A stretch of DNA of 64,000 nucleotides from JAWLHU01 sp049324875 (GTDB lineage: Bacteria > Bacillota > Sulfobacillia > Symbiobacteriales > Symbiobacteriaceae): the NCBI GenBank assembly GCA_049324875.1, contig JBMONC010000084.1, positions 1 to 64,000 of the forward strand. The letters run 5' to 3'. Below are positions 1 to 8,096 of the stretch, one piece after another. Position 1 is the stretch's first letter. Each line of letters begins with the position of its first letter. The translations under genes were made by a program, and so were the position numbers. Below the pieces are notes generated by a model. That model was not told where the DNA came from, searched no databases, and worked only from the letters and a program-made list of their open reading frames with translations.

Positions 1-2
1 AC

Positions 3-26
3 GGCGCCACCGACGAGGTCGAGTGA
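3..26 (+). CDS. 3' end of an unidentified gene (partial)
   Basis: Reading frame 3 runs from the window edge to a TGA and gives only GATDEVE before the stop. It lies just upstream of the next + strand gene, so the two could be co-transcribed. Too little is visible to name the product, and the frame could be chance. Confidence 0.3.
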   Translation, partial: GATDEVE

Positions 27-54
27 GGCCAGGTGGAAGCGAGAGGAAATGCGC

Positions 55-1002
55 ATGCCTGAGCGAACGATCGCAGGCCTGACGGCCGCACCCGGCCAGA
101 AGGTGACCGGCTGGCTGCCGGTGCCCGGCGTCCCCGGGGCCGAGATGCCGGTGATCCTGATCCAGGGGGCGAATCCCGGCCCCACCCTCGCCGTCACCGC
201 GGGGGTCCACGGGGCGGAGTACGGGGGCATCGCCGCCGCCTCACGGCTGGCGGCTGAACTGGACCCGGCGGCGGTCGCCGGGACGGTGGTGATCGTTCCC
301 ACCGTCAACATGCCTGCCTACCGGGCCCGGGTGGCCTATGTCGTCCCCCTGGACGGCAAGAACCCCAACCGGGTCTTCCCCGGCTCGGCGGGCGGCACCG
401 CTGCGGAGCGGATCGCCTACACCCTGCAGCAGGAGGTGATCCGCCAGGCTGACGCCCTGCTCGACCTGCACGGCGGGGATCTGGTGGAGGCGCTGGTCCC
501 CTTCTCCATCTATCACCGGAGCGGCCATCCCGATGTGGATCAGCGCTCCCGTCAGCTGGCCGAGGCCTTCGGTATCCGCTATGTGCTGGAGTCGGCGGTG
601 CAGGGCGCCGCCTACGCCGCAGCGGCGGAGGCCGGGGTGCCGGCGATCATCGCCGAGGCGGGGCAGCAGGGAATCTACGACCCGGCTGCCGCCGAAGTCC
701 ACCTCCGGGGCGTGCGCAACGTGATGCGCCACCTGGGGATGCTGCCGGGCGAACCGGAGCGGTTCCCCATCACCCATATGAGCCGCTTCCTCTGGATCTT
801 CAGCGACCAGGAGGCCCAGTGGTACCCAGGTGTTGCCTGTGGCGATCTGGTTCAGAAGGGACAGGTGGTGGGAGAGCTGCGGGATCCCTTTGGGACGGTC
901 CTGCAGCGGTGCCTCTCCCCCGGTGAGGGAGCCGTTCTGTTCCTGGTGACGGCGCTGGCCGTCGGCCGGGGAGACCCGCTCCTCGGCATCGGCCAGGAGT
1001 AG
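55..1002 (+). CDS. Succinylglutamate desuccinylase/aspartoacylase-family (M14-type) zinc hydrolase
   Basis: Predicted cytosolic zinc-dependent amidohydrolase or deacylase of the AstE/AspA branch of the M14 carboxypeptidase fold. The zinc-site HxxE is visible in AGVHGAEYGG (about residue 50), a substrate-arginine-type NPNRVFPG follows, then LDLHGGD with the third zinc ligand and a downstream AEAG glutamate. The last 60 residues (ACGDLVQKGQVVGEL) look like the usual barrel-sandwich C-terminal domain. Length of about 315 residues fits the family. Two in-frame ATGs exist at 49 and 55; the purine-rich site GAGAGG at 41-46 is 2 nt from the first and 8 nt from the second, so 55 is preferred. The substrate cannot be told from sequence. 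Confidence 0.8.
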   Translation: MPERTIAGLTAAPGQKVTGWLPVPGVPGAEMPVILIQGANPGPTLAVTAGVHGAEYGGIAAASRLAAELDPAAVAGTVVIVPTVNMPAYRARVAYVVPLDGKNPNRVFPGSAGGTAAERIAYTLQQEVIRQADALLDLHGGDLVEALVPFSIYHRSGHPDVDQRSRQLAEAFGIRYVLESAVQGAAYAAAAEAGVPAIIAEAGQQGIYDPAAAEVHLRGVRNVMRHLGMLPGEPERFPITHMSRFLWIFSDQEAQWYPGVACGDLVQKGQVVGELRDPFGTVLQRCLSPGEGAVLFLVTALAVGRGDPLLGIGQE

Positions 1003-1022
1003 CCCGCGTGCCATAAAGATGA

Positions 1023-1055
1023 AGGCCGGACCTGCTCGCCTCGCAGGTCCGGCCT
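1023..1055. terminator. Bidirectional terminator between convergent genes
   Basis: A perfect 13-bp inverted repeat (1023-1035 with 1043-1055) with a 7-nt loop lies between the stop codons of the convergent M14 hydrolase and tdk genes. The + side is followed by a mildly T-rich CGTTCTCGTT. Confidence 0.65.
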
Positions 1056-1073
1056 CGTTCTCGTTGTGCGGCG

Positions 1074-1658
1074 CTACGCCTCGCCCCGCTGGCGGCGCCC
1101 CTCCAGCCAACACTTGCGGCAGCGGGCCTCATACTTGTCGCCCGCCCCGATGGAAACATCCTCGGTCTTCGCCCGGAGGGCGAAGGGTTTGGTGGCCGGC
1201 TCCCCGCAGACCACGCAGACGCCGTAGACCGAGGTGATGTTGTCGGCGATGGTCAGCAGCTGGGGCATGATGCCGAAAGGCCTGCCCTCCGAGGTCTGCG
1301 ACAACCCCGCCAGGATGATGTAGTGCCCCCGGTTCGCCAGCTCCTGCACCGTCTCCACCAGCGACTCATCGTAGAATTGCGCCTCGTCGATGGCGATGAC
1401 CGCCGGCTGGTGCAGCTCGGCGTACCACAGGATCTCCAGCGGATTGTCGGTGTGGACCGCCTCGAACCGGACCCCGTCGTGGGACATGATCACCTCATCC
1501 TCGGTGAAGCGGGCCGCCACGCGGGGTTGAAAGACGGCCGCCGTCCGCTTGGCGAGGATGAAGTTCCGCACCCGCCGGATCAGCTCCGTGGTCTTGCCGG
1601 CATACATGCTGCCCGAGGTGATCACATCGATCCAGCCGTAATTTAAGTTGCGATGCAA
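1074..1658 (-). CDS. tdk: Thymidine kinase (type II)
   Basis: Salvage enzyme that phosphorylates thymidine to dTMP with ATP in the cytosol. The Walker A loop GSMYAGKT is near residue 15, the Walker B-type IDEAQFYDE near 90, and a structural zinc site is formed by CVVCGE and CRKCWLEG in the C-terminal third. The 194-residue length is typical of the tetrameric bacterial TK family. The start is a TTG (first residues MHRNLNYG) with a purine-rich GAGGGGGA about 8 nt upstream. It is convergent with the upstream hydrolase and shares its terminator; cwlD lies 120 nt upstream on the same strand behind its own terminator, so tdk probably has its own promoter. Confidence 0.93.
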   Translation of the reverse strand: MHRNLNYGWIDVITSGSMYAGKTTELIRRVRNFILAKRTAAVFQPRVAARFTEDEVIMSHDGVRFEAVHTDNPLEILWYAELHQPAVIAIDEAQFYDESLVETVQELANRGHYIILAGLSQTSEGRPFGIMPQLLTIADNITSVYGVCVVCGEPATKPFALRAKTEDVSIGAGDKYEARCRKCWLEGRRQRGEA

Positions 1659-1767
1659 CGTGGAATCCCCCTCTGGCCTTGTTCAGCCCAAAGGGTTCGT
1701 GACCTGCCCCGGAGATTCCTTCGATGCCGGCGCACTTTCCTCCGGCCGGCGAGCCGGGAAGGTTGGA

Positions 1768-1793
1768 AGGCCCGGCCGCCTAGGGCCGGGCCT
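1768..1793 (-). terminator. Terminator of cwlD
   Basis: A 10-bp GC-rich inverted repeat (1768-1777 with 1784-1793) whose 6-nt loop contains the cwlD TAG stop codon (1780-1782). On the - strand it is followed by TTCCAACCTTCC. The U-run is weak, but position and stem strength suggest termination. Confidence 0.5.
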
Positions 1794-2484
1794 GCTGCTT
1801 CCGGAAGTCGGCGATGCCCAGGGCGATGGCGGTGGCGATGGTCCGCTGGTAGTCGGGCTGCAGCAGACGCTCGTGCTCCTTGGCGTTGGTCAGAAAGCCC
1901 ACCTCCACCACAGTGGCGGGGACCGGTGAGGTCCGCATCACGAAGTAGTCGGCCGCCAGCGCCTGCCGGGTGGTGGGGGTCATCTCCCGGAGCCGGGCCT
2001 GGATCGCCATGGCCAGCGCCCTCCCCTCCGGCATGCCCCCCTTCTGGTAGAAGGTCTGGGCCCCCCAGCAGTAGCAGGAGTCCTTGTTGGCGTGCACCGA
2101 GACGTAGAGGTGCGCCCCGCTCTCCTTCACCATTGCCACCCGGCGGGTGAGGTCCCCCCGGATCGTCTTGTCCAGGTCCTCATCGGCGGTCCGGGTCATC
2201 ACCACCCTCGCCCCGTGCCGCTCCAGCAGCTCCTTCAGCAGAAAGCTGATCTGCAGCGTCAGCTCCTTCTCCCGGGTCCCCTTCACCACAGCGCCCGGGT
2301 CAAAGCCGCCATGCCCCGGATCGACCACCACCACCAAGCCCTTCAGGTACTCCGCCGAACTCTCCAGCTCCGCGTTGGCCTGCCGCACCGGCTCGCCGGC
2401 CACCCAGGCGACCCGGACCCCGGTGCCCAGAAAAAAAACCACCAGGCCCACAAGTGCGGCCTGGCGCCAAAGGGACCACCGCAC
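1780..2484 (-). CDS. cwlD: N-acetylmuramoyl-L-alanine amidase, CwlD type
   Basis: Membrane-anchored Amidase_3 zinc enzyme. In spore formers CwlD works with PdaA to make muramic-delta-lactam in spore cortex. Motifs in order: N-terminal hydrophobic anchor (AALVGLVVFFLGTGV), VVDPGHGG (first zinc His), EKELTLQISF (Glu ligand), VSVHAN (second zinc His), and VEVGFLTN (catalytic Glu). The open frame extends far upstream, but the GTG at 2484 has GGGGGGAGG just before it (short 3-nt spacing) and gives 234 residues, close to Bacillus CwlD; the upstream extension is low-complexity shadow sequence. The place after rpsI matches Bacillus gene order, which supports the name. Confidence 0.87.
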   Translation of the reverse strand: MRWSLWRQAALVGLVVFFLGTGVRVAWVAGEPVRQANAELESSAEYLKGLVVVVDPGHGGFDPGAVVKGTREKELTLQISFLLKELLERHGARVVMTRTADEDLDKTIRGDLTRRVAMVKESGAHLYVSVHANKDSCYCWGAQTFYQKGGMPEGRALAMAIQARLREMTPTTRQALAADYFVMRTSPVPATVVEVGFLTNAKEHERLLQPDYQRTIATAIALGIADFRKQQARP

Positions 2485-2536
2485 AAACCTCCCCCCTTTG
2501 GGGGAAGAGTATGCGGCAGCAGGAGGGGGATTCCAA

Positions 2537-2848
2537 CTAACCCAGGAGGAACGGTTGCCAACCGAGCCCAAAGAGGGCCCGGACGAGTAAGTCGAGCGCA
2601 AAGACCACCAGGACGGCGGCATAGGCCTTCCGGGCCAGCGGGTTGCCCCGCATCCGCCCGGTGAACAGCAGCGGCAGCAGGAGGAGAGCCGCAAACCACT
2701 CATTCCAGGTGACGATCACCTGGAGAGCGGGGAGCTGGGCGAAATGGGCATGAACCGCTCCACCGACCCCCAGGAGGGCCCAGGCTCCCAGACCGAGGAG
2801 CCAGTCCTGCCTTCGGCTCCAGAACCAGTGGGTCAGGCTCTGCAGCAT
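2537..2848 (-). CDS. Small integral membrane protein
   Basis: Unrecognised protein of about 103 residues with three probable membrane helices: WLLGLGAWALLGVGGAV, VIVTWNEWFAALLLLPLLF and AYAAVLVVFALDLLVRALF. The N-terminus (MLQSLTHWFWSRRQDW) is basic and probably cytosolic. The ATG at 2848 is preferred over the GTG at 2869 because AAGGGGTG sits 8 nt before it. It precedes cwlD by 52 nt on the same strand and may be co-transcribed with it, so a cell-envelope role is possible; no known motif is seen. Confidence 0.65.
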   Translation of the reverse strand: MLQSLTHWFWSRRQDWLLGLGAWALLGVGGAVHAHFAQLPALQVIVTWNEWFAALLLLPLLFTGRMRGNPLARKAYAAVLVVFALDLLVRALFGLGWQPFLLG

Positions 2849-2902
2849 CGGTGCTTCACCCCTTTGCACATAGGACGCGCCAGAAGACCGAACCGTTCGC
2901 AG

Positions 2903-2934
2903 AAAAGCACACCCGTGGCCGGGAAGGCCACGGG
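2903..2934 (-). terminator. Terminator of the rplM-rpsI operon
   Basis: A 9-bp inverted repeat (2912-2920 with 2926-2934) begins 19 nt after the rpsI stop. On the - strand it is followed by TGTGCTTTTCTG, a modest U-rich tail. Confidence 0.7.
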
Positions 2935-2953
2935 CGATGTGTAGGCAGATCGT

Positions 2954-3349
2954 TTAGCGCTTGGAGAACTGCGGGCGCTTACGGGCCTTCTTGAGGCCGT
3001 ACTTGCGGCGCTCCTTCATGCGCGGGTCACGGGTCAGGTAGCCGGCCTGCTTCAGGGCCGGACGGAAGGTGCCGTCCACCTTGAGCAGGGCCCGGGCGAT
3101 CGCATGACGGCAGGCGCCAGCCTGACCGGAGACGCCACCGCCGATGACATTCAGGTAGACATCATACTTCCCGGCGGTGCCGGTGACAGCCAGCGGGCTC
3201 TCCACCAGCATCTGCAGGGTCTGCAGGCCAAAGTAATCCTGAAGGGTGCGGCCGTTCACGGTGAAGTTGCCGGTGCCGGGAACCAGTCGGGCCCGGGCGA
3301 CGGCGTTCTTACGACGGCCAGTGCCCCAGAACTGCGTCAGAGTCGACAT
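2954..3349 (-). CDS. rpsI: 30S ribosomal protein S9
   Basis: Small-subunit protein whose C-terminal tail reaches the P-site tRNA. The N-terminal FWGTGRRKNAVARARL, the central GGGVSGQAGACRHAIARAL and the basic C-terminus ending RPQFSKR are diagnostic; the final Arg is the conserved tRNA-contact residue. Length of 131 residues is normal. It follows rplM by 22 nt with an AAAGGAGG ribosome site, and the pair forms the usual L13-S9 operon ended by the hairpin at 2903-2934. Confidence 0.97.
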   Translation of the reverse strand: MSTLTQFWGTGRRKNAVARARLVPGTGNFTVNGRTLQDYFGLQTLQMLVESPLAVTGTAGKYDVYLNVIGGGVSGQAGACRHAIARALLKVDGTFRPALKQAGYLTRDPRMKERRKYGLKKARKRPQFSKR

Positions 3350-3371
3350 TGTTCAACACGCCTCCTTTCGA

Positions 3372-3803
3372 TTAGAACTCCAGCTTCTCCGGCTGCTGCG
3401 CCGCATGCGGGTGCTCGGGACCAGCGTACACCTTCAGCTTGCGGTACATCTGCCGGCCGAGCCGGTTGTGAGGAAGCATGCCCTTGATGGCGAGCTCCAG
3501 GACGCGGATCGGACGGGTCTCGATCAGGCGCTGGAAGGTGATCGACTTCTGGCCGCCCGGGTAGCCGGTGTGGCGTAGGTAGACCTTGTCGGCCGCCTTG
3601 TTGCCGGTGACCTGGACCTTCTCAGCATTCACGATGATAACGAAATCACCGCAGTCAACGTGCGGTGTGAAGGTGGGCTTGTGCTTCCCACGCAGAACCG
3701 CGGCAACCTGAGAGGCGAGGCGGCCCAGGGTCTTGCCCTCGGCATCGACCACATACCACTTCCGCTGAACGTTCTGCGGATTGGCCATGAACGTAGTGCT
3801 CAC
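3372..3803 (-). CDS. rplM: 50S ribosomal protein L13
   Basis: Early-assembly 23S rRNA-binding protein. GKTLGRLASQVAAVLRGKHK, HVDCGDFVIIVNAEKV, RHTGYPGG and GMLPHNRLGRQMYRKL are family hallmarks. The frame stays open much further upstream, but the GTG at 3803 has TAGGAGGG 6 nt before it and gives a Bacillus-like start (VSTTFMANPQ) and 143 residues, so it is chosen. First gene of the L13-S9 unit, with a promoter at 3955-3984 and a leader of about 145 nt. Confidence 0.97.
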   Translation of the reverse strand: MSTTFMANPQNVQRKWYVVDAEGKTLGRLASQVAAVLRGKHKPTFTPHVDCGDFVIIVNAEKVQVTGNKAADKVYLRHTGYPGGQKSITFQRLIETRPIRVLELAIKGMLPHNRLGRQMYRKLKVYAGPEHPHAAQQPEKLEF

Positions 3804-3948
3804 TAGATTCCCTCCTACGGAAAATGGATCGGTTGGGGGACATCTATCGAATCGGTCGGCGCCTGGCGTACAAACCCACTCGGGAAGGTTTGAGGTCCAG
3901 GTCGCTCCTGGTCGGAAACCCTTGACACGCGCGGATGCGAGGTCAACG
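3804..3948 (-). promoter_or_regulatory. Untranslated leader of rplM (possible L13-leader element)
   Basis: About 145 nt lie between the predicted transcription start and the rplM start codon. L13-S9 operons of Firmicutes often carry an autoregulatory L13 leader. Short complementary segments (AAACC with GGTTT around 3877-3897) are present, but I could not match the published consensus by eye, so the assignment rests mainly on position. Confidence 0.35.
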
Positions 3949-3954
3949 CACATT

Positions 3955-3984
3955 AGTATACATTGGCGTTCGAACCACTGTCAA
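3955..3984 (-). promoter_or_regulatory. Sigma-A promoter of rplM-rpsI
   Basis: Reads TTGACA, 18-nt spacer, TATACT on the - strand (-35 at 3979-3984, -10 at 3955-3960). It stands between the HAD gene stop and rplM. Confidence 0.8.
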
Positions 3985-4002
3985 GGCGCGCAACGCCTCG
4001 CT

Positions 4003-4668
4003 CTAGGCCGGCCCGTCGACCTGCCGCATCTTTCGGGGCAGATCGGCGAGGCTCTGGATCTCCCCCCGTCCCCCTTGCCGGTCGATCAGCAGCGCCCGCA
4101 TGCCGAGCTGGGCGGCAGCCCGCACATGGGCCGGCTGGTCGTCGACGAACCAGGCGTCGGACGGCTCCGCCCCGGCTGTGGCCAGCGCCAGGCGGAAGAT
4201 GCGGGGGTCCGGCTTGCGCACCCCGGCCTCGGTGCTGACGGTGACGCTGTCGAAGAAGTAGACCACGCCCATCTGGGAAAGCCCCAGGGCGATGGTGGGC
4301 GGGCCGTTGGAGATCAGACCGATGCGGTAGCCGGCATCCTGGATCTGCCCGAAGACGTCGGGCACCTCCGGGTAGAGCCGGGCGTGGCGAACCCAGAGCG
4401 CCTCCCGGTGCATCACGGCGGCGTGGGACTCCGGCAGCCCCAGGTGCCGGAGGAAGGCCCGCCAGTAGGCGACCCAGTAGTCCCGCTCATCCCTTTCGGT
4501 GTGAATCGCCTCCGCCCCCGCGACGGCGCCATCGGCGGCGGCCAGGGCGGCCAGCAAGTCCGGCTCGGCCACATCCACCCCGCCGGGGAGCGCCTTCCGG
4601 GCACGCTCGTTCCGGGGGGCCACCTCAAAGAGCACGCCCTGTCCGTCCACGAACAGCCAGCGGGTCAT
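4003..4668 (-). CDS. HAD-superfamily hydrolase with altered motif I
   Basis: A 221-residue haloacid-dehalogenase-fold protein. Motif II is ISNG (about residue 118), motif III the KPDP region (about 152), and motif IV WFVDDQPAHV (about 172) with the acidic metal pair. Motif I reads FVDGQGVLF: the nucleophile Asp8 is kept, but the +2 position, Asp in phosphatases and mutases, is Gln10. That loses the usual general acid, so a typical phosphatase mechanism is doubtful; dehalogenase-type HADs also lack Asp there. Its ATG overlaps the truA stop by 4 nt (ATGA), indicating translational coupling. Substrate unknown. Confidence 0.8.
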   Translation of the reverse strand: MTRWLFVDGQGVLFEVAPRNERARKALPGGVDVAEPDLLAALAAADGAVAGAEAIHTERDERDYWVAYWRAFLRHLGLPESHAAVMHREALWVRHARLYPEVPDVFGQIQDAGYRIGLISNGPPTIALGLSQMGVVYFFDSVTVSTEAGVRKPDPRIFRLALATAGAEPSDAWFVDDQPAHVRAAAQLGMRALLIDRQGGRGEIQSLADLPRKMRQVDGPA

Positions 4669-5459
4669 TCGCCATCCTCCTCTCCCTCCGCCGCCCAGGG
4701 CGGGCGCTTCGGGCCCTGTCCGTAGGTGACCTCCTCCAGGCAGAGGCCATGGGGGGGCAGGGTCTTTCCGGCAAAGCGGCGCTCCCCCGTCTCCAGCGCC
4801 CGGCGGAGATCTTCCGGGGTGCGGCGGCCGGCCCCAACCTCCAGCAGGCTCCCGGCCAGGATTCGGACCATGTTATAGAGGAAGCCGTCGGCGGCCACGT
4901 CGATGTGGAGAAAGGGCGAGGCCTCGGTCAGCTCAAGCCGGGTGATGGTGCGGGTGGAGCTCTTCGCAGCCCCCCCGGTGGAGCGGAAGGCGGCGAAGTC
5001 GTGGGTCCCGACCAGCAGGGCGGCCGCCTCCCGCATCAGCGGGAGGTCAAGCGGGCGCCCCCAGTGGAAGGCGTAGAGCCGGTGGAGCGGCGACGGAAAG
5101 GGGGCCACCTCGACCGTGTAGCGGTAGCGCTTCTCCAGCGCCCAGTAGCGGGCGTGGAAGTCGTCCGGTGCATGCTCAGCCCCAATGACGACGATGTCGG
5201 CCGGCAGGCGGCTGTTGAGCGCATGGGGCCACCGCTCGAGGGGGATCGCACTGGCCGTGCGGATGTGGACCACCTGCCCCCGCGCATGGACGCCGGCATC
5301 GGTGCGGCCTGCCGCCGCCCCCAGCCGGATCGCCGGCTCCCCGGTGATCACCCGCAGCGCCTCCTCCAGCCGCTCCTGGATCGTCACGCCGTTGGGCTGG
5401 CGCTGGAAGCCGGCGTAGTGGGTCCCGTCGTACTGCAGGGTCAGCTTGATTGTGCGCAC
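4665..5459 (-). CDS. truA: tRNA pseudouridine synthase A
   Basis: Converts uridines 38-40 of the tRNA anticodon stem-loop to pseudouridine. The catalytic aspartate is Asp54 in GRTDAGVHARGQ; LQYDGTHYAGFQRQ at the N-terminus and FLYNMVRILAGSLLEVG near residue 205 are further signatures. Length of 264 residues is normal. Starts at a GTG with GGAGGTG 8 nt upstream. It lies downstream of ecfT and overlaps the HAD gene, the standard Firmicutes order ecfA1-ecfA2-ecfT-truA. Confidence 0.96.
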   Translation of the reverse strand: MRTIKLTLQYDGTHYAGFQRQPNGVTIQERLEEALRVITGEPAIRLGAAAGRTDAGVHARGQVVHIRTASAIPLERWPHALNSRLPADIVVIGAEHAPDDFHARYWALEKRYRYTVEVAPFPSPLHRLYAFHWGRPLDLPLMREAAALLVGTHDFAAFRSTGGAAKSSTRTITRLELTEASPFLHIDVAADGFLYNMVRILAGSLLEVGAGRRTPEDLRRALETGERRFAGKTLPPHGLCLEEVTYGQGPKRPPWAAEGEEDGE

Positions 5460-5496
5460 AGGCGCTCACCTCCGCTTTTCGCCATGGCCGCCGGGG

Positions 5497-6306
5497 CTAC
5501 CCCACCCCCAGCACCCGGAGGGCCACAATCAGCCCCACAAAGCCAAAGAGGAGCACCAGAGCCAGCCCATCGCGGGGGCTGAAGGCCAGCTCCCGCATCC
5601 GGGTCCGGCCCTCACCGCCCCGGTAGCCCCGGGCCTCCATGGCGGTGGCCAGCTCATCCGCCCGCCGGAAGGCGGCCACGAAGAGCGGGACCAGCACCGG
5701 GATCAGCCCCTTCACCCGGGCAGCGACCGAGCCCGAGCGGAACTCGGCACCGCGGGCCATCTGGGCCCGCATGATCCGGTCCGCCTCCTCGGCAAGGGTC
5801 GGGATGAAGCGCAGGGCGATGGTCATCATCAGCGCCAGCTCGTGGGCGGGGACGCCGATCGGCTTCAGGGGCCGGAGCATCCGCTCCAGGCCGTCGGTCA
5901 GCCGGATCGGCGAGGTGGTCAGGGTGAGCAGCGAGGCGATGGTCACCAGGAGGACCAGCCTGACGCTGGTCACGAGGGAGAGCACCAGGCCCTCCCGCGT
6001 GGCGGTGGCAGGCCCCAGCGTGAAGAGCGGCTCACCCGGGGTGAGAAAGAGGTTGAAGAGCGCTGTGATCACCAGGAAGATCAGGATCGGCCGGAGGCCG
6101 CGCAGGATCATGCCCAGCGGCACCCGGGCCAGCCAGACGGCCAGCAGGGTGAAAAGGGCGGTCGCCAGGTATCCGGGCCAGGCCTTGGGCACAAAGATCG
6201 CCACCGAGAGCAGGAAGACGGCGGTGATCTTCACCCGCGGGTCGAGCCGGTGGAGCAGCGAGTCGCCGGGGAAGTACTGCCCCACGGTGATTCCCTGAAA
6301 GTTCAC
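5497..6306 (-). CDS. ecfT: Energy-coupling factor transporter transmembrane protein EcfT
   Basis: Membrane scaffold of the group II ECF transporter, coupling the two ATPases to exchangeable S components that bind vitamins or metals. About five to six hydrophobic helices are seen, and the two coupling-helix motifs are RAQMARGAEF and MEARGYRGG, each with the Ala-Arg-Gly core that docks into the ATPases. 269 residues. The GTG start overlaps the ecfA2 stop by 4 nt (GTGA). No S component is encoded nearby, as expected for a shared ECF module. Confidence 0.95.
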   Translation of the reverse strand: MNFQGITVGQYFPGDSLLHRLDPRVKITAVFLLSVAIFVPKAWPGYLATALFTLLAVWLARVPLGMILRGLRPILIFLVITALFNLFLTPGEPLFTLGPATATREGLVLSLVTSVRLVLLVTIASLLTLTTSPIRLTDGLERMLRPLKPIGVPAHELALMMTIALRFIPTLAEEADRIMRAQMARGAEFRSGSVAARVKGLIPVLVPLFVAAFRRADELATAMEARGYRGGEGRTRMRELAFSPRDGLALVLLFGFVGLIVALRVLGVG

Positions 6307-7169
6307 CGGGCGCCACCCCCCTTCGGCCCGCCCAGGGCCGCCGTGATGGCCGCCACCGCCTGGTCCATGGTGACCACGTCCGGCGGGATCTCCCAGCCCC
6401 GCTCCCGCAGCAGGTCGGCCAGCCAGACCGCCGCCGGGACGCCCAGACCGATCGCCTCCAGCTCTGCCCGGCAGGAGAAGAGCTCCCGGGGCGTGCCGGT
6501 CATGTGGACCCTGCCCTTGTGCATCACCAGCACCTTGTCGGCGTTGAGCGCCACATCATCCATGGAGTGGGAGACCAGCACCACCGTCATCCCGAGGGAA
6601 GGGAAGGAGCGGACCAGCTGCAGGATCTCCTCCCGCCCCTGGGGGTCCAGGCCGGCGGTCGGCTCATCCAGGACCAGCACCCGTGGCTCCATCGCCAGAA
6701 CACCGGCCAGGGCAACCCGGCGGGCCTGTCCACCGGAGAGGCCGAAGGGAGAGCGGTTCTTCATCTCCGCGGGCAGCCCCACCCGCTCCAGAGCGGTCAT
6801 CACCCGCCGGTCCACCTCGGCGGCCTCCAGCTTCATGTTGCGCGGCCCGAAGGCCACATCCTCGTAGATCGTCTCCCCGAAGAGCTGGTGTTCCGGGTAC
6901 TGGAAAACCAGCCCCACCCGCTGCCGGATGGCGCGCAGGTCCGCCTTCCGGTCGGCCAGGTCGATCCCATCGACCAGCACCCGCCCGGAGGTGGGCTTGA
7001 GGAGGCCGTTCATATGCTGGATCAGCGTTGACTTGCCTGAGCCCGTCGGCCCGATGATCCCCCAGAACTCACCGTCGCCGATGGTCAGCGAGACCTCATG
7101 GAGGGCATGCCACTCAAAGGGGGTGCCAGGCTGATAGGTATGACTTACCGCTTCGAAGCGAATTGACAT
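6303..7169 (-). CDS. ecfA2: Energy-coupling factor ATPase EcfA2
   Basis: Second ABC ATPase of the ECF module. Walker A is GPTGSGKST (about residue 40), the Q-loop VFQYPEHQLFGETIYEDVAFG, the ABC signature LSGGQARRVALAG, Walker B VLVLDEPTAGLDPQG, and the switch His lies in VSHSMDD. The insert DVAFGPRN and the C-terminal extension after the nucleotide-binding fold are typical of EcfA. 288 residues. It overlaps the end of ecfA1 by 25 nt and the start of ecfT by 4 nt, so the three are translated as a coupled set. Confidence 0.95.
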   Translation of the reverse strand: MSIRFEAVSHTYQPGTPFEWHALHEVSLTIGDGEFWGIIGPTGSGKSTLIQHMNGLLKPTSGRVLVDGIDLADRKADLRAIRQRVGLVFQYPEHQLFGETIYEDVAFGPRNMKLEAAEVDRRVMTALERVGLPAEMKNRSPFGLSGGQARRVALAGVLAMEPRVLVLDEPTAGLDPQGREEILQLVRSFPSLGMTVVLVSHSMDDVALNADKVLVMHKGRVHMTGTPRELFSCRAELEAIGLGVPAAVWLADLLRERGWEIPPDVVTMDQAVAAITAALGGPKGGGAR

Positions 7170-8011
7170 AGCTCCTCCACCAGTTCGTCCAGGGTGAGGA
7201 CCGAGTCGGAAACCGGGATCCCGGCAGATCGGAGCTTCTCCGCCGCGAGGACGGCCGGGGGCACGCCGAGCCGCAGGGCGCGGAGCCTGGCCGCCTGACG
7301 GAAGACCTCCCGGGGGGTGCCCTCCATCTGGACCTTCCCCTCCGCCATCACCACCACCCGGTCGGCGGTGACCGCCTCCTCCATGAAGTGGGTGATCCAG
7401 ACCACCGCCATGCCCAGCTCCCGGTTCAGCTTCCGGACCACCCCCAGCACCTCGGCCCGACCCGAGGGGTCGAGCATCGCCGTGGGCTCGTCCAGCACCA
7501 GGCAGGCCGGCCGCAGGGCCAGGGCGCCCGCGATGGCCACCCGCTGCTTCTGGCCGCCGGAGAGCAGGTGGGGCGACCGCTCCCGGTGCGCCTCCATCCC
7601 CACCGCCGCCAGCGCCTCCGAGACCCGGCGCAGGATCTCGTCGGAGGGGTGGCCCTGATTCTCGGGGCCGAAGGCCACATCCTCCTCGACCACGGCGGCG
7701 ACGATCTGGTTGTCCGGGTTCTGGAAGACCATGCCCACCCGGTCCCGAATGGGCCAGAGGTTCTTCTCCTCACGGGTGTCCATGCCGTCCACCAGCACCC
7801 GGCCCTCCCGGGGGAGCAGCAGGCTGTTGAAGTGGCGGGCCAGGGTCGACTTGCCGGAGCCGTTCATCCCCAGGATGGCGAGGAACTCCCCCCGCCGGAC
7901 CTGCAGGCTGACCCCGTCCAAGGCCAGGGTGAGAGCCGTCTCCCCCGGTTCAGCCTCCCCGCGCCCATAGGCAAAGGAGAGATTCTCTGCGATGATGTAA
8001 GGCTCGGGCAT
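7145..8011 (-). CDS. ecfA1: Energy-coupling factor ATPase EcfA1
   Basis: First ABC ATPase of the ECF module. Walker A GMNGSGKST, Q-loop VFQNPDNQIVAAVVEEDVAFG, signature LSGGQKQRVAIAG and Walker B CLVLDEPTAMLDPSG are all intact. The frame is open upstream to 8131, but the ATG at 8011 (MPEPYIIAENL) has AAGGAGG 9 nt before it and gives a normal 288-residue protein. An inverted repeat at 8053-8080 separates it from rplQ and could partly uncouple ECF expression from the ribosomal genes. Confidence 0.95.
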   Translation of the reverse strand: MPEPYIIAENLSFAYGRGEAEPGETALTLALDGVSLQVRRGEFLAILGMNGSGKSTLARHFNSLLLPREGRVLVDGMDTREEKNLWPIRDRVGMVFQNPDNQIVAAVVEEDVAFGPENQGHPSDEILRRVSEALAAVGMEAHRERSPHLLSGGQKQRVAIAGALALRPACLVLDEPTAMLDPSGRAEVLGVVRKLNRELGMAVVWITHFMEEAVTADRVVVMAEGKVQMEGTPREVFRQAARLRALRLGVPPAVLAAEKLRSAGIPVSDSVLTLDELVEELCQFASKR

Positions 8012-8052
8012 CGAGCATATCCTCCTTGACGTGCGGAGGGCAAGTGCAGACA

Positions 8053-8080
8053 GCCCGGGCGCCCCTGAGAGCGCCCGGGC
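8053..8080 (-). terminator. Inverted repeat between rplQ and ecfA1
   Basis: A perfect 10-bp GC-only stem (8053-8062 with 8071-8080) and 8-nt loop follow the rplQ stop. No clear U-run follows, so it may be a weak terminator or processing site. Confidence 0.45.
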
Positions 8081-8096
8081 CCTGTAACCCTTGGGT

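Noticed and set aside
2488..2507. CCTCCCCCCTTTGGGGGAAG as a terminator before cwlD
   Set aside because: It overlaps the cwlD ribosome site and has no U-run; it may hide the site but is not a terminator.
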